From contig JAJDCR010000087.1 of assembly GCA_029260735.1 (NCBI GenBank), forward strand, positions 62,001-126,000: a DNA stretch of 64,000 nt, in the 5' to 3' direction. This document shows positions 24,928-34,634 of this stretch, one piece after another; positions within the stretch are counted from its first letter, which is position 1, and each line of letters begins with the position of its first letter. Both the position numbers and the translations under genes were made by a program. The DNA is from Planctomycetota bacterium. GTDB taxonomy: Bacteria; Planctomycetota; Uabimicrobiia; Uabimicrobiales; Uabimicrobiaceae. Below the pieces are notes generated by a model. The model did not search any database, was not told the DNA's origin, and was given only the letters and a program-made list of their open reading frames with translations.

Positions 24928-26874
24928 TCAAGGTTCGGATGCATTGCAGGAAAAACGAAAGCCAATGTATGAAAGTCCATAATCATTGCCTTCGCTATAG
25001 CGAAAAGCACTTTGGCAGCTCTTAAGGTAATCATGCCAGTAACCTCCGCGAATTATTCGCCTTGATCCTTTTTTACATATGGGATTAACGCTGCCGTTAA
25101 CATATGTATCTGTCACTACCTTGTCATTTTTCTTTTCACAATAATCCTCGCACCATTCATAGAGATTGCCACTCATATCGTATAAGCCCCAACTATTGGG
25201 TAATTTCCGTTTTACTTCATGAACATATATTGTGATATCGTTATAAGTTCTTGTTTTATACCAAGCGTAATCGTCTATTTTTTTACGACTACGATCATCG
25301 TCTCCCCAATAAAACTGGGCTAAAGTTCCTGCTCTGCATGCATATTCCCACTGTGCTTCTGTTGGCAAAGCAAATTTTCCTGGTAGTTCAGGTAAAAATT
25401 GTCTCTTTACGGCATCCCAGCTTACATAACTTGCTGCATGGCGAGAATTATCTTTTGATCCATACTCCCCATCCCAGGGCCTTTCTGCTGTTACTTTATA
25501 CCACTGTTGCTCTGTTATTTCTGTTATGCTTAAGTAAAATGCTTCACTTAGCAATACATCATGTTGCTTTTCTTCTTCATAATTTTTATCAGATTTAGGA
25601 GATCCCATTAGAAATTTTCCCGGAGGAATTAAGATCATTTCAAATTCACTACCGTTTACACTAAATTTCTTAACCAAATCAAGTTCTTTGTACTGGGCAT
25701 ACCAAAGTTGATAACTCTTAGCATGTTTCACCTGCTCATCATGAGAAAATCTTTGCCAAGTTTGACAAGTAAAATCAATAACACCTTTCTTCTGATCCCA
25801 ACAAGCTTTCCAACTACTTTGTTTCCAACCTGTTGGCATAGTAATTTTACTTTTTTCCGCAATCTTATGAACAACAGATTTTTCTATAATCTTCTTATCA
25901 ATAGATTTTTTTGGGTTAAGTATTAAATACGTCACTCCAATTAATAAAATTATGCTAACAATGGCAATTGTATAATGTTTTGTCCATCGCCTTGTTTTCC
26001 CAGTTATAGATTTTCCGATAATCAAACTATCTAAATCTTGGGCTAATTTTTTTGCATTTTCGTAGCGATTTACTTTCTTTTTAGCAAGAGCCTTAAAACA
26101 TATATAATCCAAATCTTTAGCTTGGCGACTTTTTACTAAAGTGCTAGGTGGTTGAATCGGATCTTGAGTAATTTTTTTTAATAATGTAAAAGTTGCATTG
26201 TCATAATGAGGAACTCTTCCTGTGACAATTTGATAAACTATAGCACCTAGAGAATAAATATCACTGCGCTGATCTATTTCGCGATGCCTTCCTTCTGCTT
26301 GTTCTGGTGGCATATATAAAAGTGTACCCATTATCATTCCTGTCTTGGAAAGCTTTTTATCGCTATTTAGCGTTTTTGCCAGTCCAAAATCCATAACATA
26401 AGGTTCCCCTTTTTTATCGATCATAATATTGGCAGGCTTAAGATCACGATGGACGATTCCATTTTGGTGCGCATAATACATCGCCTCACAAACTTTTTTC
26501 ATTATAGTTAAGCTTTTGCTCTGATTAAGTTTCTTTGAAGTAATCATTTCTTTAAAGGAAAGGCCATCAATACAATCCATAGTAAAAAAAGCTATTCCAT
26601 TTTCACATCCAATTTCATAAACACGTACAATATTGGGGTGGATTAATTTAGCTGTAGCACGAGCTTCTATCAAAAACCTTTGCATCTGTTTTTCATTTGC
26701 TTGGTTTTGAGAAATAAGGACCTTAAGAGCGACTACTCTCTCTAATTTGGTATCAAATGCTTTATAGACGCAGCCCATACCACCGCGTCCCAGTTCTGCT
26801 AATATTTTAAAATGAGCAAAGGTCTTAAGAGTAGCAGTATCTTGGTGTGAAGTAGATTGGTCTTTATCAGCCAC
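24928..26874 (-). CDS. Ser/Thr protein kinase fused to formylglycine-generating-enzyme-like (SUMF1) domain
   Basis: A 648-residue protein. The kinase domain (about residues 18-285) has LGRGGMGCVYKA, VALKVL, HRDLKPANI, MDFGLAKT and LLYMPPEQAEG, all complete. One membrane helix lies at about 300-322. An FGE/SUMF1-type domain (about 400-648) has MILIPPGKFLMGSP, LPTEAQWEYACRAG, WGLYDMSGNLYEWCEDY and GGYWHDYLKSCQSAFR. The pair of catalytic cysteines of true formylglycine-generating enzymes is not clearly present, so this domain probably binds or senses rather than oxidises. Start is GTG 26874 with AAGGA upstream. It lies between two PEP-CTERM genes. Kinase-FGE fusions are typical of Planctomycetota-like genomes. 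Confidence 0.9.
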   Translation of the reverse strand: MADKDQSTSHQDTATLKTFAHFKILAELGRGGMGCVYKAFDTKLERVVALKVLISQNQANEKQMQRFLIEARATAKLIHPNIVRVYEIGCENGIAFFTMDCIDGLSFKEMITSKKLNQSKSLTIMKKVCEAMYYAHQNGIVHRDLKPANIMIDKKGEPYVMDFGLAKTLNSDKKLSKTGMIMGTLLYMPPEQAEGRHREIDQRSDIYSLGAIVYQIVTGRVPHYDNATFTLLKKITQDPIQPPSTLVKSRQAKDLDYICFKALAKKKVNRYENAKKLAQDLDSLIIGKSITGKTRRWTKHYTIAIVSIILLIGVTYLILNPKKSIDKKIIEKSVVHKIAEKSKITMPTGWKQSSWKACWDQKKGVIDFTCQTWQRFSHDEQVKHAKSYQLWYAQYKELDLVKKFSVNGSEFEMILIPPGKFLMGSPKSDKNYEEEKQHDVLLSEAFYLSITEITEQQWYKVTAERPWDGEYGSKDNSRHAASYVSWDAVKRQFLPELPGKFALPTEAQWEYACRAGTLAQFYWGDDDRSRKKIDDYAWYKTRTYNDITIYVHEVKRKLPNSWGLYDMSGNLYEWCEDYCEKKNDKVVTDTYVNGSVNPICKKGSRRIIRGGYWHDYLKSCQSAFRYSEGNDYGLSYIGFRFSCNASEP

Positions 26875-27005
26875 AATTGTTTTCCTTATTTTTAAAATGG
26901 ATCTTCCCTGTGATTAAACGAAAAAAGCGATAACATTTATCAGAAAATGTTATCGCCTTTTTGACTGGAACATTTGTCTTGCTAACAAAAGTTGCCAGAT
27001 AAAAA

Positions 27006-27590
27006 TTAAGATTTTTGTCGAACAACAAAAGCCATTAATGCTATGCCCAAGAAAACGATGGAAGCTGGCTCAGGTACAGCAGCAGCTTCATTAACAACTA
27101 TATTATCAAATATAAATTGGGCAGGGTTCCCCCCTCTTTGAGCTAACATAGAGAAAGAAGTCAAGTTAGTGAAAGACGAAAGGTTAAATGTGTCGAAGGC
27201 CTGTCCATTAAAGTTTACAGTGGTGCTAACAGTGCCTCCTCCCAGTTTTTGTCCTGTAACTAAAAGAGAAGTAGCACCATTGCTGTTATTTCTAGCTCCA
27301 GCGTCAAAAGATTGGACAGAGAAAGCCCCTCCGCTTATTAGAGCCATTATAGGATTAGAAATGGAGCTATTTTCGATAATCGCTGGGGTAGTGTTACTTG
27401 CTATAATACCTGGGTTACAGGAAAAGAAAATGGAGGTAGAATTTCCTTGAGTAAATTGAAACCCTTGCGATGTAATGCTCGTACTTAGCCCATTACAATT
27501 CCCTGTGGGAATTTCTTCAAAATCTAAAACTATAGCACTTACAGATGGCAATAGCATAGCAAATATCATTAAACAAATGAGAATTCTCAT
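27006..27590 (-). CDS. PEP-CTERM sorted secreted protein
   Basis: A 194-residue exported protein. The signal peptide covers residues 1-19 (MRILICLMIFAMLLPSVSA). A beta-sandwich-like body starts IVLDFEEIPTG and contains GGAFSVQSFDAGARNN and similar segments. The C terminus is VPEPAS, hydrophobic helix, then RQKS, the exosortase sorting signal. AAAGGA precedes the ATG. The body is related in pattern to the protein at 24191, suggesting a small paralogous family. It is upstream of, and on the same strand as, the kinase-FGE gene, with a 131 bp gap. Confidence 0.88.
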   Translation of the reverse strand: MRILICLMIFAMLLPSVSAIVLDFEEIPTGNCNGLSTSITSQGFQFTQGNSTSIFFSCNPGIIASNTTPAIIENSSISNPIMALISGGAFSVQSFDAGARNNSNGATSLLVTGQKLGGGTVSTTVNFNGQAFDTFNLSSFTNLTSFSMLAQRGGNPAQFIFDNIVVNEAAAVPEPASIVFLGIALMAFVVRQKS

Positions 27591-27795
27591 GGTGTTTTCC
27601 TTTAGTAGAAAGATTATAAACAGAAAATATTTAGCCCTATCCCATTTGTCGCAACTGTATAATTTCTGAGAGGTAAAGATTAGTTTAGTATACAGTATAT
27701 TTGTAGAAAAGTATAATGTTTTATATAAATATTATACTTCAAAAAAAACATAAAAGATGATCAACTAAGTCAATAAAATAATAGCTTAAACTATC

Positions 27796-28554
27796 CTACC
27801 AAAGTTTTCGATTCACCTTGGTGTCTTCCATCAAGCTCGGGAAAAAGACATTATCTCTGCGGTCATTGGCATGGACAGAGAAGACCTTGTGAATTTTGTA
27901 GTTATAATCGTTTTCAAAATCGAGCATTTTATCAATGGCTCTTAGTCGGGCTTGTTTGCTAACAGCAGTTCTTTTGCCGTCGTGAACAGAGCGAATGGTG
28001 TTGAGCTCCCAATCTCCTGAGAAAACAGCTCCGCGAAATATCACAAAAGTATCGGTCCAGCTATGTTTGGGGGCGTGGACGAGGTGGAGGGTTTCTCCTC
28101 CTAGATTGAGTGACTTGCTTTCGTCAAAGTAGCGGACTTGTTTTTGGCACTGAAGAAGAGATTGGGATTTTGTTTTTTTCTTTTTAAAGGCTTCTTTTAG
28201 GTAATCTCGCAGCTCGGTGTTGCAATTGCGGTTGGTTCGAAAGCCTTTTTGCAAATAGAGGAGTGCTTGGGGAAAATATTCTAAGAACTCTCTTACTGTT
28301 TTGCTTGTAATGTGATCGTTATGAGCGTGGGTACAGAAAAGATATTTAATTTTAATGCCCCACTTTTTACTTTCTTCTAAGGCTAATTTAGCGGGAGACT
28401 CTTCCCCTTTTAGGTAAGGGGGCAGCTCTAAAATAGCTCCTTCTTGGTTATGGACCAAAAGCCAAGAGCCGGTCTTTAGTTTATTAAACTGTCCTAAGAG
28501 GTAGATTCCATCACTCCATTTTTTCATACCATGAACCTTTTCTAAGCTAACCAT
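27796..28554 (-). CDS. Metallo-beta-lactamase-fold hydrolase
   Basis: A 252-residue cytoplasmic protein. The metal site motif HAHNDH is at about residues 76-81, a further His lies in VHAPKHSW (about 158-165), and the Asp in FSGDWEL (about 178). These match the HxHxDH...H...D pattern that binds two metal ions. The substrate is not evident; family members hydrolyse thioesters, lactones, phosphodiesters and others. ATG 28554 overlaps the S9 peptidase stop by 13 nt. An alternative ATG at 28527 has a better AAGG upstream and gives a typical MBL start, so the true start may be there. Confidence 0.8.
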   Translation of the reverse strand: MVSLEKVHGMKKWSDGIYLLGQFNKLKTGSWLLVHNQEGAILELPPYLKGEESPAKLALEESKKWGIKIKYLFCTHAHNDHITSKTVREFLEYFPQALLYLQKGFRTNRNCNTELRDYLKEAFKKKKTKSQSLLQCQKQVRYFDESKSLNLGGETLHLVHAPKHSWTDTFVIFRGAVFSGDWELNTIRSVHDGKRTAVSKQARLRAIDKMLDFENDYNYKIHKVFSVHANDRRDNVFFPSLMEDTKVNRKLW

Positions 28555-30632
28555 TTATCTAACCACTCCTGAATCAGATGTAACCTTGCAATGCGGCGGT
28601 CGGTTCTTCCATTTCGACTTAAATTATGATCCGAATGGGGAAAGCGGGCAAAGATGGTTTCTACATTTGTTGACTTCAGTGCCATGTAGTACTGTTCGGC
28701 TTGCTCCAGCGGAGTTCGGTGATCGCTTTCGCTATGAATAATCAAAGTGGGAGTTTTCACTTGGGCAGCGTACTTTAGAGGAGAGAGGTCCCAAAGAAGA
28801 TCAGGCTCTTCTATGAGAGGGAATTTTTTTTGAAAATAGATCCGAAACATGATATTAAAGTCAGAGGTTCCCACTAAGCTCAATAAGTTATAGACTCCTC
28901 TTTCCGCAATGGCGGCCTTAAAGCGATTTGTTTTCGAAGTCATACGAGCGGCCATAAAACCACCATAGCTTCCTCCTGCCACCCCTAAGCGCTCAGAATC
29001 TAAACTAGGGTAGCGAGCGAGAGCCTCATCGACAAAGGACATTTGGTCGTCAAAATCAGGGATTCCCCAGTTGCGGTTTAATTTAACGCAAAAGTCACGT
29101 CCATACCCATGGCTTCCATGAGGGTTACAGTATAAGACAAAGTACCCTTGAGAAGCTAAGAATTGGAACTCATGAAAGATGCTGTTGCTATACTGGGCAA
29201 TAGGACCTCCATGAATATAAAGGACACCTGGATATTTTTTTTCGGGCTGATATTGGTAGGGTTTCAGAACCCAACCGTGAATTTTTTGTTTACTCTCCCC
29301 TACGGTCGAAAATAAAGTAGCAGTAGGAAACATTTGTCGCTTGTCGAGCCAAGAATTAAAATGAGTCTTAGCTTTAGCAGAGACGTTATATCGACCTGGG
29401 AAGTTTTCTTTTGCGCCGTTTTTCAGATCGTTTTTCAGATTGTTTTTCAGGTTAAGAGGAAGTACTTTTCCTGGAGATGCAAAATCACTGAAAAGAACCG
29501 CTCCTTTTTCAAAATCATCAGAAAAACCAAAGTCGAGAACGACACCATTAGGAGAATCCAGTTTGATTATCTTCTGAGTCTGAATATCTATCTCGACCAA
29601 GCGACTGTTGCCCATATCTACACAAACAGAGTACAAGCTCTTGTTATCTGGCCCCCACTGTAGATTTAAGCCATTTTTGGGCAACCCCCAGGTATCATTA
29701 ATGCTAAAGTTAAAAAAGGTACGATCTATGGACTCGGTTATATTGACAGGTTTAGCATCAGAGTCTTCTAGCGAAAATAAAAAGACATCGCTATTTTCCG
29801 TAAGCCCATAGAGAACACTTTTATTTCCCACAAAAGCGACATATTTCCCATCTGAGGAAGGTCTGGCCAAATTGGCTTCCCCTTCCCAGTCAAAGAGTTT
29901 TTCACTTTTTCCGCCGGTAGCAGATACTTTCCAAATGTCATTGCGCCCGAAATCCCAGTTATGATCGCGTGGAGTGCCATTTCCGCAAAAGAAAATCGTT
30001 TGGCCATCAGCACTATAAGAGGGGTTAATACAACTGAAGTTTTCGTTGGTCAAAGCTTGGCCTTCGCCACTTTGGGCATCTATTCGCCATACTTGGAAGT
30101 GGTTCAGAGAAAGAATTTCTCCCCGCTCTCCTTTGTAAAACATTCGGTCAATCAAGTAGTGGGTAGGAGCCGCTTTTTCAGGTTGATTGTTCTCTTTTGC
30201 TTCTCTTATTAACTTTTGGTTAGCGTCTTCTTCTTGGAGACTAATTAAGAGTTCATCCCCTTTTTTTGACCAGGAAAGGCTTTGGACTTCTCCATGAAAA
30301 TCTGTTAAAGCCCAACTTTCTCCCCCGTTGAGCCAAATCATGTGAATTTGGGTACTTCCTTCTCGGTTAGAAAGAAAAGCGACTTTATCTCCTTTGGGAG
30401 AAAAGCAGGGGTTGCGATCCATAAAGGTGCCTCGGGTCAATTGACGCTTAGTTCCATCTTCTAAGGATATCAACCAGAGGTTGGAAAACTTTTTGTTTTC
30501 TTTACGAGCGGTTGCTTCGACAGTCACCACAGCAAAACGTCCGTCACGAGAAACATTCATTTCTAAAGGTTGCTCTAGCAAGTAGAGATCTTCTGCTTGT
30601 AAAGAATTACCTGATAACATAACACTGGACAT
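28542..30632 (-). CDS. S9-family prolyl oligopeptidase/acylaminoacyl-peptidase
   Basis: A 696-residue serine peptidase. The N-terminal beta-propeller (about residues 20-420) shows TolB/WD-like blades such as DRNPCFSPKGDKVAFLSNREG. The C-terminal alpha/beta hydrolase has the nucleophile elbow GGSYGGF (Ser near 558), the acid in SESDHRTP (Asp near 636) and the catalytic His in FPHSDHNLS (near 668). HGGP near 482 is the oxyanion-hole segment. No signal peptide is convincing, so a cytoplasmic oligopeptidase is likely. It overlaps the MBL gene and follows DUF58 with a 9 nt gap, so the minus-strand genes 27796-33383 look like one operon. Confidence 0.9.
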   Translation of the reverse strand: MSSVMLSGNSLQAEDLYLLEQPLEMNVSRDGRFAVVTVEATARKENKKFSNLWLISLEDGTKRQLTRGTFMDRNPCFSPKGDKVAFLSNREGSTQIHMIWLNGGESWALTDFHGEVQSLSWSKKGDELLISLQEEDANQKLIREAKENNQPEKAAPTHYLIDRMFYKGERGEILSLNHFQVWRIDAQSGEGQALTNENFSCINPSYSADGQTIFFCGNGTPRDHNWDFGRNDIWKVSATGGKSEKLFDWEGEANLARPSSDGKYVAFVGNKSVLYGLTENSDVFLFSLEDSDAKPVNITESIDRTFFNFSINDTWGLPKNGLNLQWGPDNKSLYSVCVDMGNSRLVEIDIQTQKIIKLDSPNGVVLDFGFSDDFEKGAVLFSDFASPGKVLPLNLKNNLKNDLKNGAKENFPGRYNVSAKAKTHFNSWLDKRQMFPTATLFSTVGESKQKIHGWVLKPYQYQPEKKYPGVLYIHGGPIAQYSNSIFHEFQFLASQGYFVLYCNPHGSHGYGRDFCVKLNRNWGIPDFDDQMSFVDEALARYPSLDSERLGVAGGSYGGFMAARMTSKTNRFKAAIAERGVYNLLSLVGTSDFNIMFRIYFQKKFPLIEEPDLLWDLSPLKYAAQVKTPTLIIHSESDHRTPLEQAEQYYMALKSTNVETIFARFPHSDHNLSRNGRTDRRIARLHLIQEWLDKWLA

Positions 30633-30641
30633 AAAAATCCC

Positions 30642-31532
30642 CTAGCGTAGCCAACCAGCTTTACTTAATCCTTCTAAGATAATTTTTTCGAGCTGAACAG
30701 CATTGCTTGTAAAATGATAATTTATTTGTTGTTGGTCGGAAAATAAACGCCATTTCTCTCTGAATTTTTCCACTACTTTTTGGTACTGGTGCAAGAGTTT
30801 TTCGGTAATTTGGAGAGAAAGGCAAGACTGCGTTTCGGTATCTCGGAGAATAAAGTCCCCTTTTTTAAGCCCTCGAATATCTTCTTCGCTCAAAAGGTGA
30901 AATAAAGTAATTTCATATCCTTTTTTACGCAAGTTTTGAAGTATCTCCATACTTTCTTTGCCATGGAGAAAATCACTACAAATCCAAATCGATCCTGGAC
31001 GATTATGAGAAAAAAAAGAGGTGAAGGCTTTTTTCCATTCTAACTTCCCCATCGACTGAGAAGAAGATAGGAATTGAAAAACAGAAAGGATTTGAGCCGG
31101 ATGGTAGTAAAAAGGACTCAAGCGAAGTTGCTTCTCTTGGAGGATTCCTACTTGAACCCCATGACCACAATGTAAGCCTAAGTAAGCAATGCTCGCCGTT
31201 AGTTGCTGAGCCAAGCAAAATTTAGGGGGGTTTCCCTCCCTCATAGAAGCAGAAGCATCCAAAAAAACTCTCAGATGTAAGCTCTCTTCCTTTTGAAATC
31301 GCTTTAAGAAGAGCTCCTCTGTTCGGGCATACAAATTCCAATCCAAATAACGAACATCTTCTCCGTGGCTATATGGTATATACTCCTGAAACTCTATACT
31401 ACTTCCCATTTTCCCCGCAAGGTTACTCCCTGCTCGGGAACTTGGTAGGCGATGCTTTAGAATGAGACGGAGTCGAGTGAGACGTTCTTGAAAGTCTGAT
31501 GAAAATAGTTTGCGGTCAAAATCGAAGCTCAT
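30642..31532 (-). CDS. DUF58 domain protein
   Basis: A 296-residue protein matching DUF58. The N-terminal signature is SRAGSNLAGKMGSSIEFQEY, then HGEDVRYLDWNLYAR (about residues 55-69) with the conserved D-W-AR residues. A von Willebrand A-like segment, LRVFLDASASM (about 87-97), carries the D-x-S-x-S metal site. DUF58 proteins often sit next to MoxR ATPases and act in periplasmic complex assembly; no MoxR gene is in this window. The ATG is 1 nt after the surE stop, so expression is coupled to surE. Confidence 0.88.
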   Translation of the reverse strand: MSFDFDRKLFSSDFQERLTRLRLILKHRLPSSRAGSNLAGKMGSSIEFQEYIPYSHGEDVRYLDWNLYARTEELFLKRFQKEESLHLRVFLDASASMREGNPPKFCLAQQLTASIAYLGLHCGHGVQVGILQEKQLRLSPFYYHPAQILSVFQFLSSSQSMGKLEWKKAFTSFFSHNRPGSIWICSDFLHGKESMEILQNLRKKGYEITLFHLLSEEDIRGLKKGDFILRDTETQSCLSLQITEKLLHQYQKVVEKFREKWRLFSDQQQINYHFTSNAVQLEKIILEGLSKAGWLR

Positions 31533-31533
31533 A

Positions 31534-32316
31534 TCACGTTTTCACAGCCTTCTTTGTTCTTTCGATCTTTTCACTTAACTTATTAAGCTCTTGGTAATGA
31601 GTTAAGTCGAGTTGAAGGGGGGTAAGAGAAATATACCCCTCTTCTAAAACATCTAGGTCGGAGGGAAAATCACTCGTGACAGGCTTTATCTCTTTATTAA
31701 AACCTAAGCCTTTTAACCAATAGTAATCTTTACCACGAGGGTTTTGTCTTTTCTCATAAAGGTCGTTAAAGAAGGCATGGGATTGGCGTGCTAGTTTAAT
31801 TCCTTTGATTTTGGGATCAGGAGGAATATTCACATTATAAAGAAGAGGATCTGTACAATGATTTAGAAGATCTTGCAAAAAAAATTTAAAAGAGTAAGAA
31901 AGCTGCTTCATCACCTTCTCCTCAAAAGAGTATAGAGAAAAGGCGATAGCTGGTTTACTGCTAAAAAAACCTTCGCAGGCGGCGGCAACTGTTCCGGAAT
32001 AGTAAACACAAGGTCCCGCATTCAAACCTAGGTTAATCCCTGTCACGACCAAATCTACATCTGGATAAAGCTGCATTAAACCTAGTCGAACACAGTCAAC
32101 CGGAAAACCATCCACGGCAAACCCATAAAACTCTCCTTCTATATAGATTTTTTCAGAAGTAAGAGGAGTTTCCAGTGTAATAGAGTGACTTGTGCCACTT
32201 TTTGGATAACGAGGGGCGACAAGGCAAACCTCATGGCCCATTTCTAAAAGCAAGTCATATAAAACACGAATTCCAGGAGCGTATATACCGTCATCGTTAC
32301 TTAGTAAAATCTTCAT
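31534..32316 (-). CDS. surE: 5'/3'-nucleotidase SurE
   Basis: A 260-residue metal-dependent nucleotide phosphatase. The N terminus MKILLSNDDGIYAPGI is the SurE signature, with metal ligands Asp8-Asp9. GTSHSITL (about 42) and VTGINLGLNAGPCVYYSGTV (about 89-108) give the catalytic Asn and the SGTV loop, all intact. SurE removes phosphate from nucleoside monophosphates and is linked to stress survival. The length matches the family. It is followed immediately by the DUF58 gene and preceded by the lipoprotein gene with a 17 bp gap. Confidence 0.95.
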   Translation of the reverse strand: MKILLSNDDGIYAPGIRVLYDLLLEMGHEVCLVAPRYPKSGTSHSITLETPLTSEKIYIEGEFYGFAVDGFPVDCVRLGLMQLYPDVDLVVTGINLGLNAGPCVYYSGTVAAACEGFFSSKPAIAFSLYSFEEKVMKQLSYSFKFFLQDLLNHCTDPLLYNVNIPPDPKIKGIKLARQSHAFFNDLYEKRQNPRGKDYYWLKGLGFNKEIKPVTSDFPSDLDVLEEGYISLTPLQLDLTHYQELNKLSEKIERTKKAVKT

Positions 32317-32333
32317 AGGGCGCTCTCAATGAA

Positions 32334-33383
32334 TTAAAAGTTATCTTCTCGCTTGACATAAATAATATCTTTTCCTTTATTAAAAGGCAATATCGGGATA
32401 ACAGAGTTCACTTTACGATTGATTTTAAAGTAGGTGACAAAAACTGCTATGCTATACCTATGGCCATTGCCTTTTTCTAAATCTCCTAGTTTGACAATTC
32501 CTTCAAAAAATCCCTCGGTATCAATTGTCGTTTTAGACTGCAAAAGCCAATCGTCCTCGTACTCGTTTCTTGTCATGATGTAAAGTTGCATCTGATTTTT
32601 TTGGACATCGCTCAAGAGACTGTAGTCCTCGATAGCCCCTCTGACTCGGACGCGAACACGATCAATTATTTCATCGTTCTCTGGCTGAGCAATATTCAAC
32701 TGAACTTTCGGCATGGCTTCAAAATCGTTCACCCACTCCTGGCCTTCAAAGGTTTTATAGCCAACAAAAATATTATAGGCGGTTTGCTCTTCGCTCTTTT
32801 TTGTCCCAGATCCTGTTGACCCCTTAATTTTCACTAAAGGATAAGGACGATACTCTACTCCAAAGTCGCCGTTGAATTTTTGGTAAGCCTCCACACTAAA
32901 CTTGGCCACCTTAATCATAGAAACAATAAAAGGCTTTTCTAAAGTAGGTATATTGTTCTCTCCCATATACTCTATCAAAGGTTGAAAATCGACCAATTCG
33001 TGTTTTTCAACACTCTCTAAATAGACTTTAAAGTGATGGACGTTTTCCAATCCAGGTCCCACACTTAGGTCATCGCCCAAGAAAAGCTTTAACTTATCAA
33101 AGCTCTCGCGGGTATAGAGGAGTTTGATCGTTTGTCCTGAAGGAGAAACGATTTTTTTCCCTCCCCATACTTTTTTGACAAAAGATCCATTTTCATAAAT
33201 GTAACCCAAGCGATCGTCTTTGCTATAAATTTTGAAGAGTTCATGACCAGTGGATGCTTTAAAACGATCTTCTCTCTTGGCCACTAAATCTTCATCTAAA
33301 GCACTATCCAATAAAGCACAAGAAGAAAGAGACAAGATGAAAAAAGAGAAAAAAAGGTGGATAAAAACGAATGAAAATTTCAT
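32334..33383 (-). CDS. Lipoprotein of unknown function
   Basis: A 349-residue exported lipoprotein. ATG 33383 is chosen because GGGGA precedes it and translation begins MKFSFVFIHLFF with a lipobox LSLSSC (Cys22); an upstream in-frame ATG would add a polar extension before the signal peptide. The mature part is mixed alpha/beta. The C-terminal third (about residues 215-345) looks beta-sandwich-like (VRVRVRGAIEDYSLL, FFEGIVKLGDLEKGNGHRY). I do not recognise the family. It is the first gene of the minus-strand run through surE. Confidence 0.7.
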   Translation of the reverse strand: MKFSFVFIHLFFSFFILSLSSCALLDSALDEDLVAKREDRFKASTGHELFKIYSKDDRLGYIYENGSFVKKVWGGKKIVSPSGQTIKLLYTRESFDKLKLFLGDDLSVGPGLENVHHFKVYLESVEKHELVDFQPLIEYMGENNIPTLEKPFIVSMIKVAKFSVEAYQKFNGDFGVEYRPYPLVKIKGSTGSGTKKSEEQTAYNIFVGYKTFEGQEWVNDFEAMPKVQLNIAQPENDEIIDRVRVRVRGAIEDYSLLSDVQKNQMQLYIMTRNEYEDDWLLQSKTTIDTEGFFEGIVKLGDLEKGNGHRYSIAVFVTYFKINRKVNSVIPILPFNKGKDIIYVKREDNF

Positions 33384-33636
33384 ATGCTTCCCCGACTTAT
33401 AAGAGCCTGTCATAAAATCCCAGAACAGGCTTGCAGGCTATTGCTAATTAGTTTGGCTATTGTAACGAAAACGTGAATAGAGTCAAATCTTAAATAATTA
33501 TGACATATTTTTTTCATTTAACCAAATGAGAGGTTCTCTATTTTGTCGAAAGCTCTGCTATCATAACCACATCAAAATTAGATTTTTCTTAGCATTCTAT
33601 ATCTAGTCCCCTCCGACAATAGAAAGAGGATGTCTC

Positions 33637-34380
33637 GTGATAAAAACTAAAATTAAAATTTCTCATTTTCTTGACCTTGTCTATCCTAGGGAGTGTTGGG
33701 GGTGTCAACACTCTCTAGCGCAGAGCTCTAATCGTTTTCTTTGTTTCTTTTGCTGGCAACAGTTACCTTTAAGGCGAAAACCTATATGCTTAAAGTGCGG
33801 CTACACTCATGGACCTCATTGCCTAGATTCTTTGTGGTGCCTAGAGTGTTTGAATCGTCCCTTTGCCTTTAAGGAAGTTCGTCTCGTGGGGCCGTACAAA
33901 GGTCTTCTCCGACGATTACTCATCTGCTACAAGTTTGAGAAAAAATTTGCCCTACACTATCTTTTAGCTGCCATTTTAGCCCAAAAAATAAAGCGCCATC
34001 CTTTTCCTGACAAAATAGAAGGAATTGTCGCCGTTCCCTTAGCTCCCAAAAGAGAACGGGAAAGAGGATATAACCAAGCTACTTACTTAGCCCTATCCCT
34101 AAGTCAAAAACTACAAATTCCTTACCTTTCTAGCGTCTTAGAAAAAAAATGTGACACGGTGGCCCAGAGTACTTTAAGTGGACAAAAAAGGAGAGAAAAT
34201 GTCCAAGGAGTTTTTCATTTAGTTTCTTGTAAAAAAAAGGAGATAAAAGGCAAGGTTTTGCTTTTAGTTGACGACGTTATTACCACGGGAAGTACTGCCC
34301 ATGAATGCGCTCGCATATTAAAAAAAACCGGGGCCAAGAAGGTTTACCTTGTCGTTATTGCGAGAACAGAGATAAGATAA
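33637..34380 (+). CDS. comF: ComF-family phosphoribosyltransferase-like protein
   Basis: A 247-residue cytoplasmic protein. The N-terminal zinc-binding region has CWGC and CFFC pairs (about residues 20-40), then CLKC and CLEC pairs (about 50-72). The C-terminal PRTase domain contains AVPLAPKRERERGYNQA (about 131) and the PRPP-binding VLLVDDVITTGSTAHE (about 210-225). ComF in naturally competent bacteria helps move single-stranded DNA inward, and related GntX proteins act in metabolism; which applies here is not shown. GTG 33637 follows AAAGAGGA. It is divergent from the lipoprotein operon. Confidence 0.88.
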   Translation: MIKTKIKISHFLDLVYPRECWGCQHSLAQSSNRFLCFFCWQQLPLRRKPICLKCGYTHGPHCLDSLWCLECLNRPFAFKEVRLVGPYKGLLRRLLICYKFEKKFALHYLLAAILAQKIKRHPFPDKIEGIVAVPLAPKRERERGYNQATYLALSLSQKLQIPYLSSVLEKKCDTVAQSTLSGQKRRENVQGVFHLVSCKKKEIKGKVLLLVDDVITTGSTAHECARILKKTGAKKVYLVVIARTEIR

Positions 34381-34428
34381 TTGTCTAAGTAGAAGTTTTC
34401 TTGAAAATTAGGTTTTACCAAGCGTAAC

Positions 34429-34471
34429 GGACAACCACGAGGGTTCTTGCGGACGGCCTTCGTAGTTGTCC
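34429..34471. repeat. REP-like palindrome
   Basis: GGACAACCACGAGGG and CCTTCGTAGTTGTCC are imperfect inverted arms around a GC-rich centre, much richer in GC than its surroundings. It lies in the 281 bp gap between comF and the PIN gene. Such palindromes are often dispersed genome repeats; no second copy is in this window. Confidence 0.45.
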
Positions 34472-34634
34472 CTACATTACATCACCTGCTTTATTCAGGT
34501 AAACCAAATAGCCCAATATCACCTTGCAAGCGGGGGAGGACACCCTGAAAATAAAAAACTTTGTAATCTGTTAAACTATGCTACAATACTGAATAAAAAC
34601 AGGCCCTTACAGGTAAAACTTTAAAACAAAAAAA

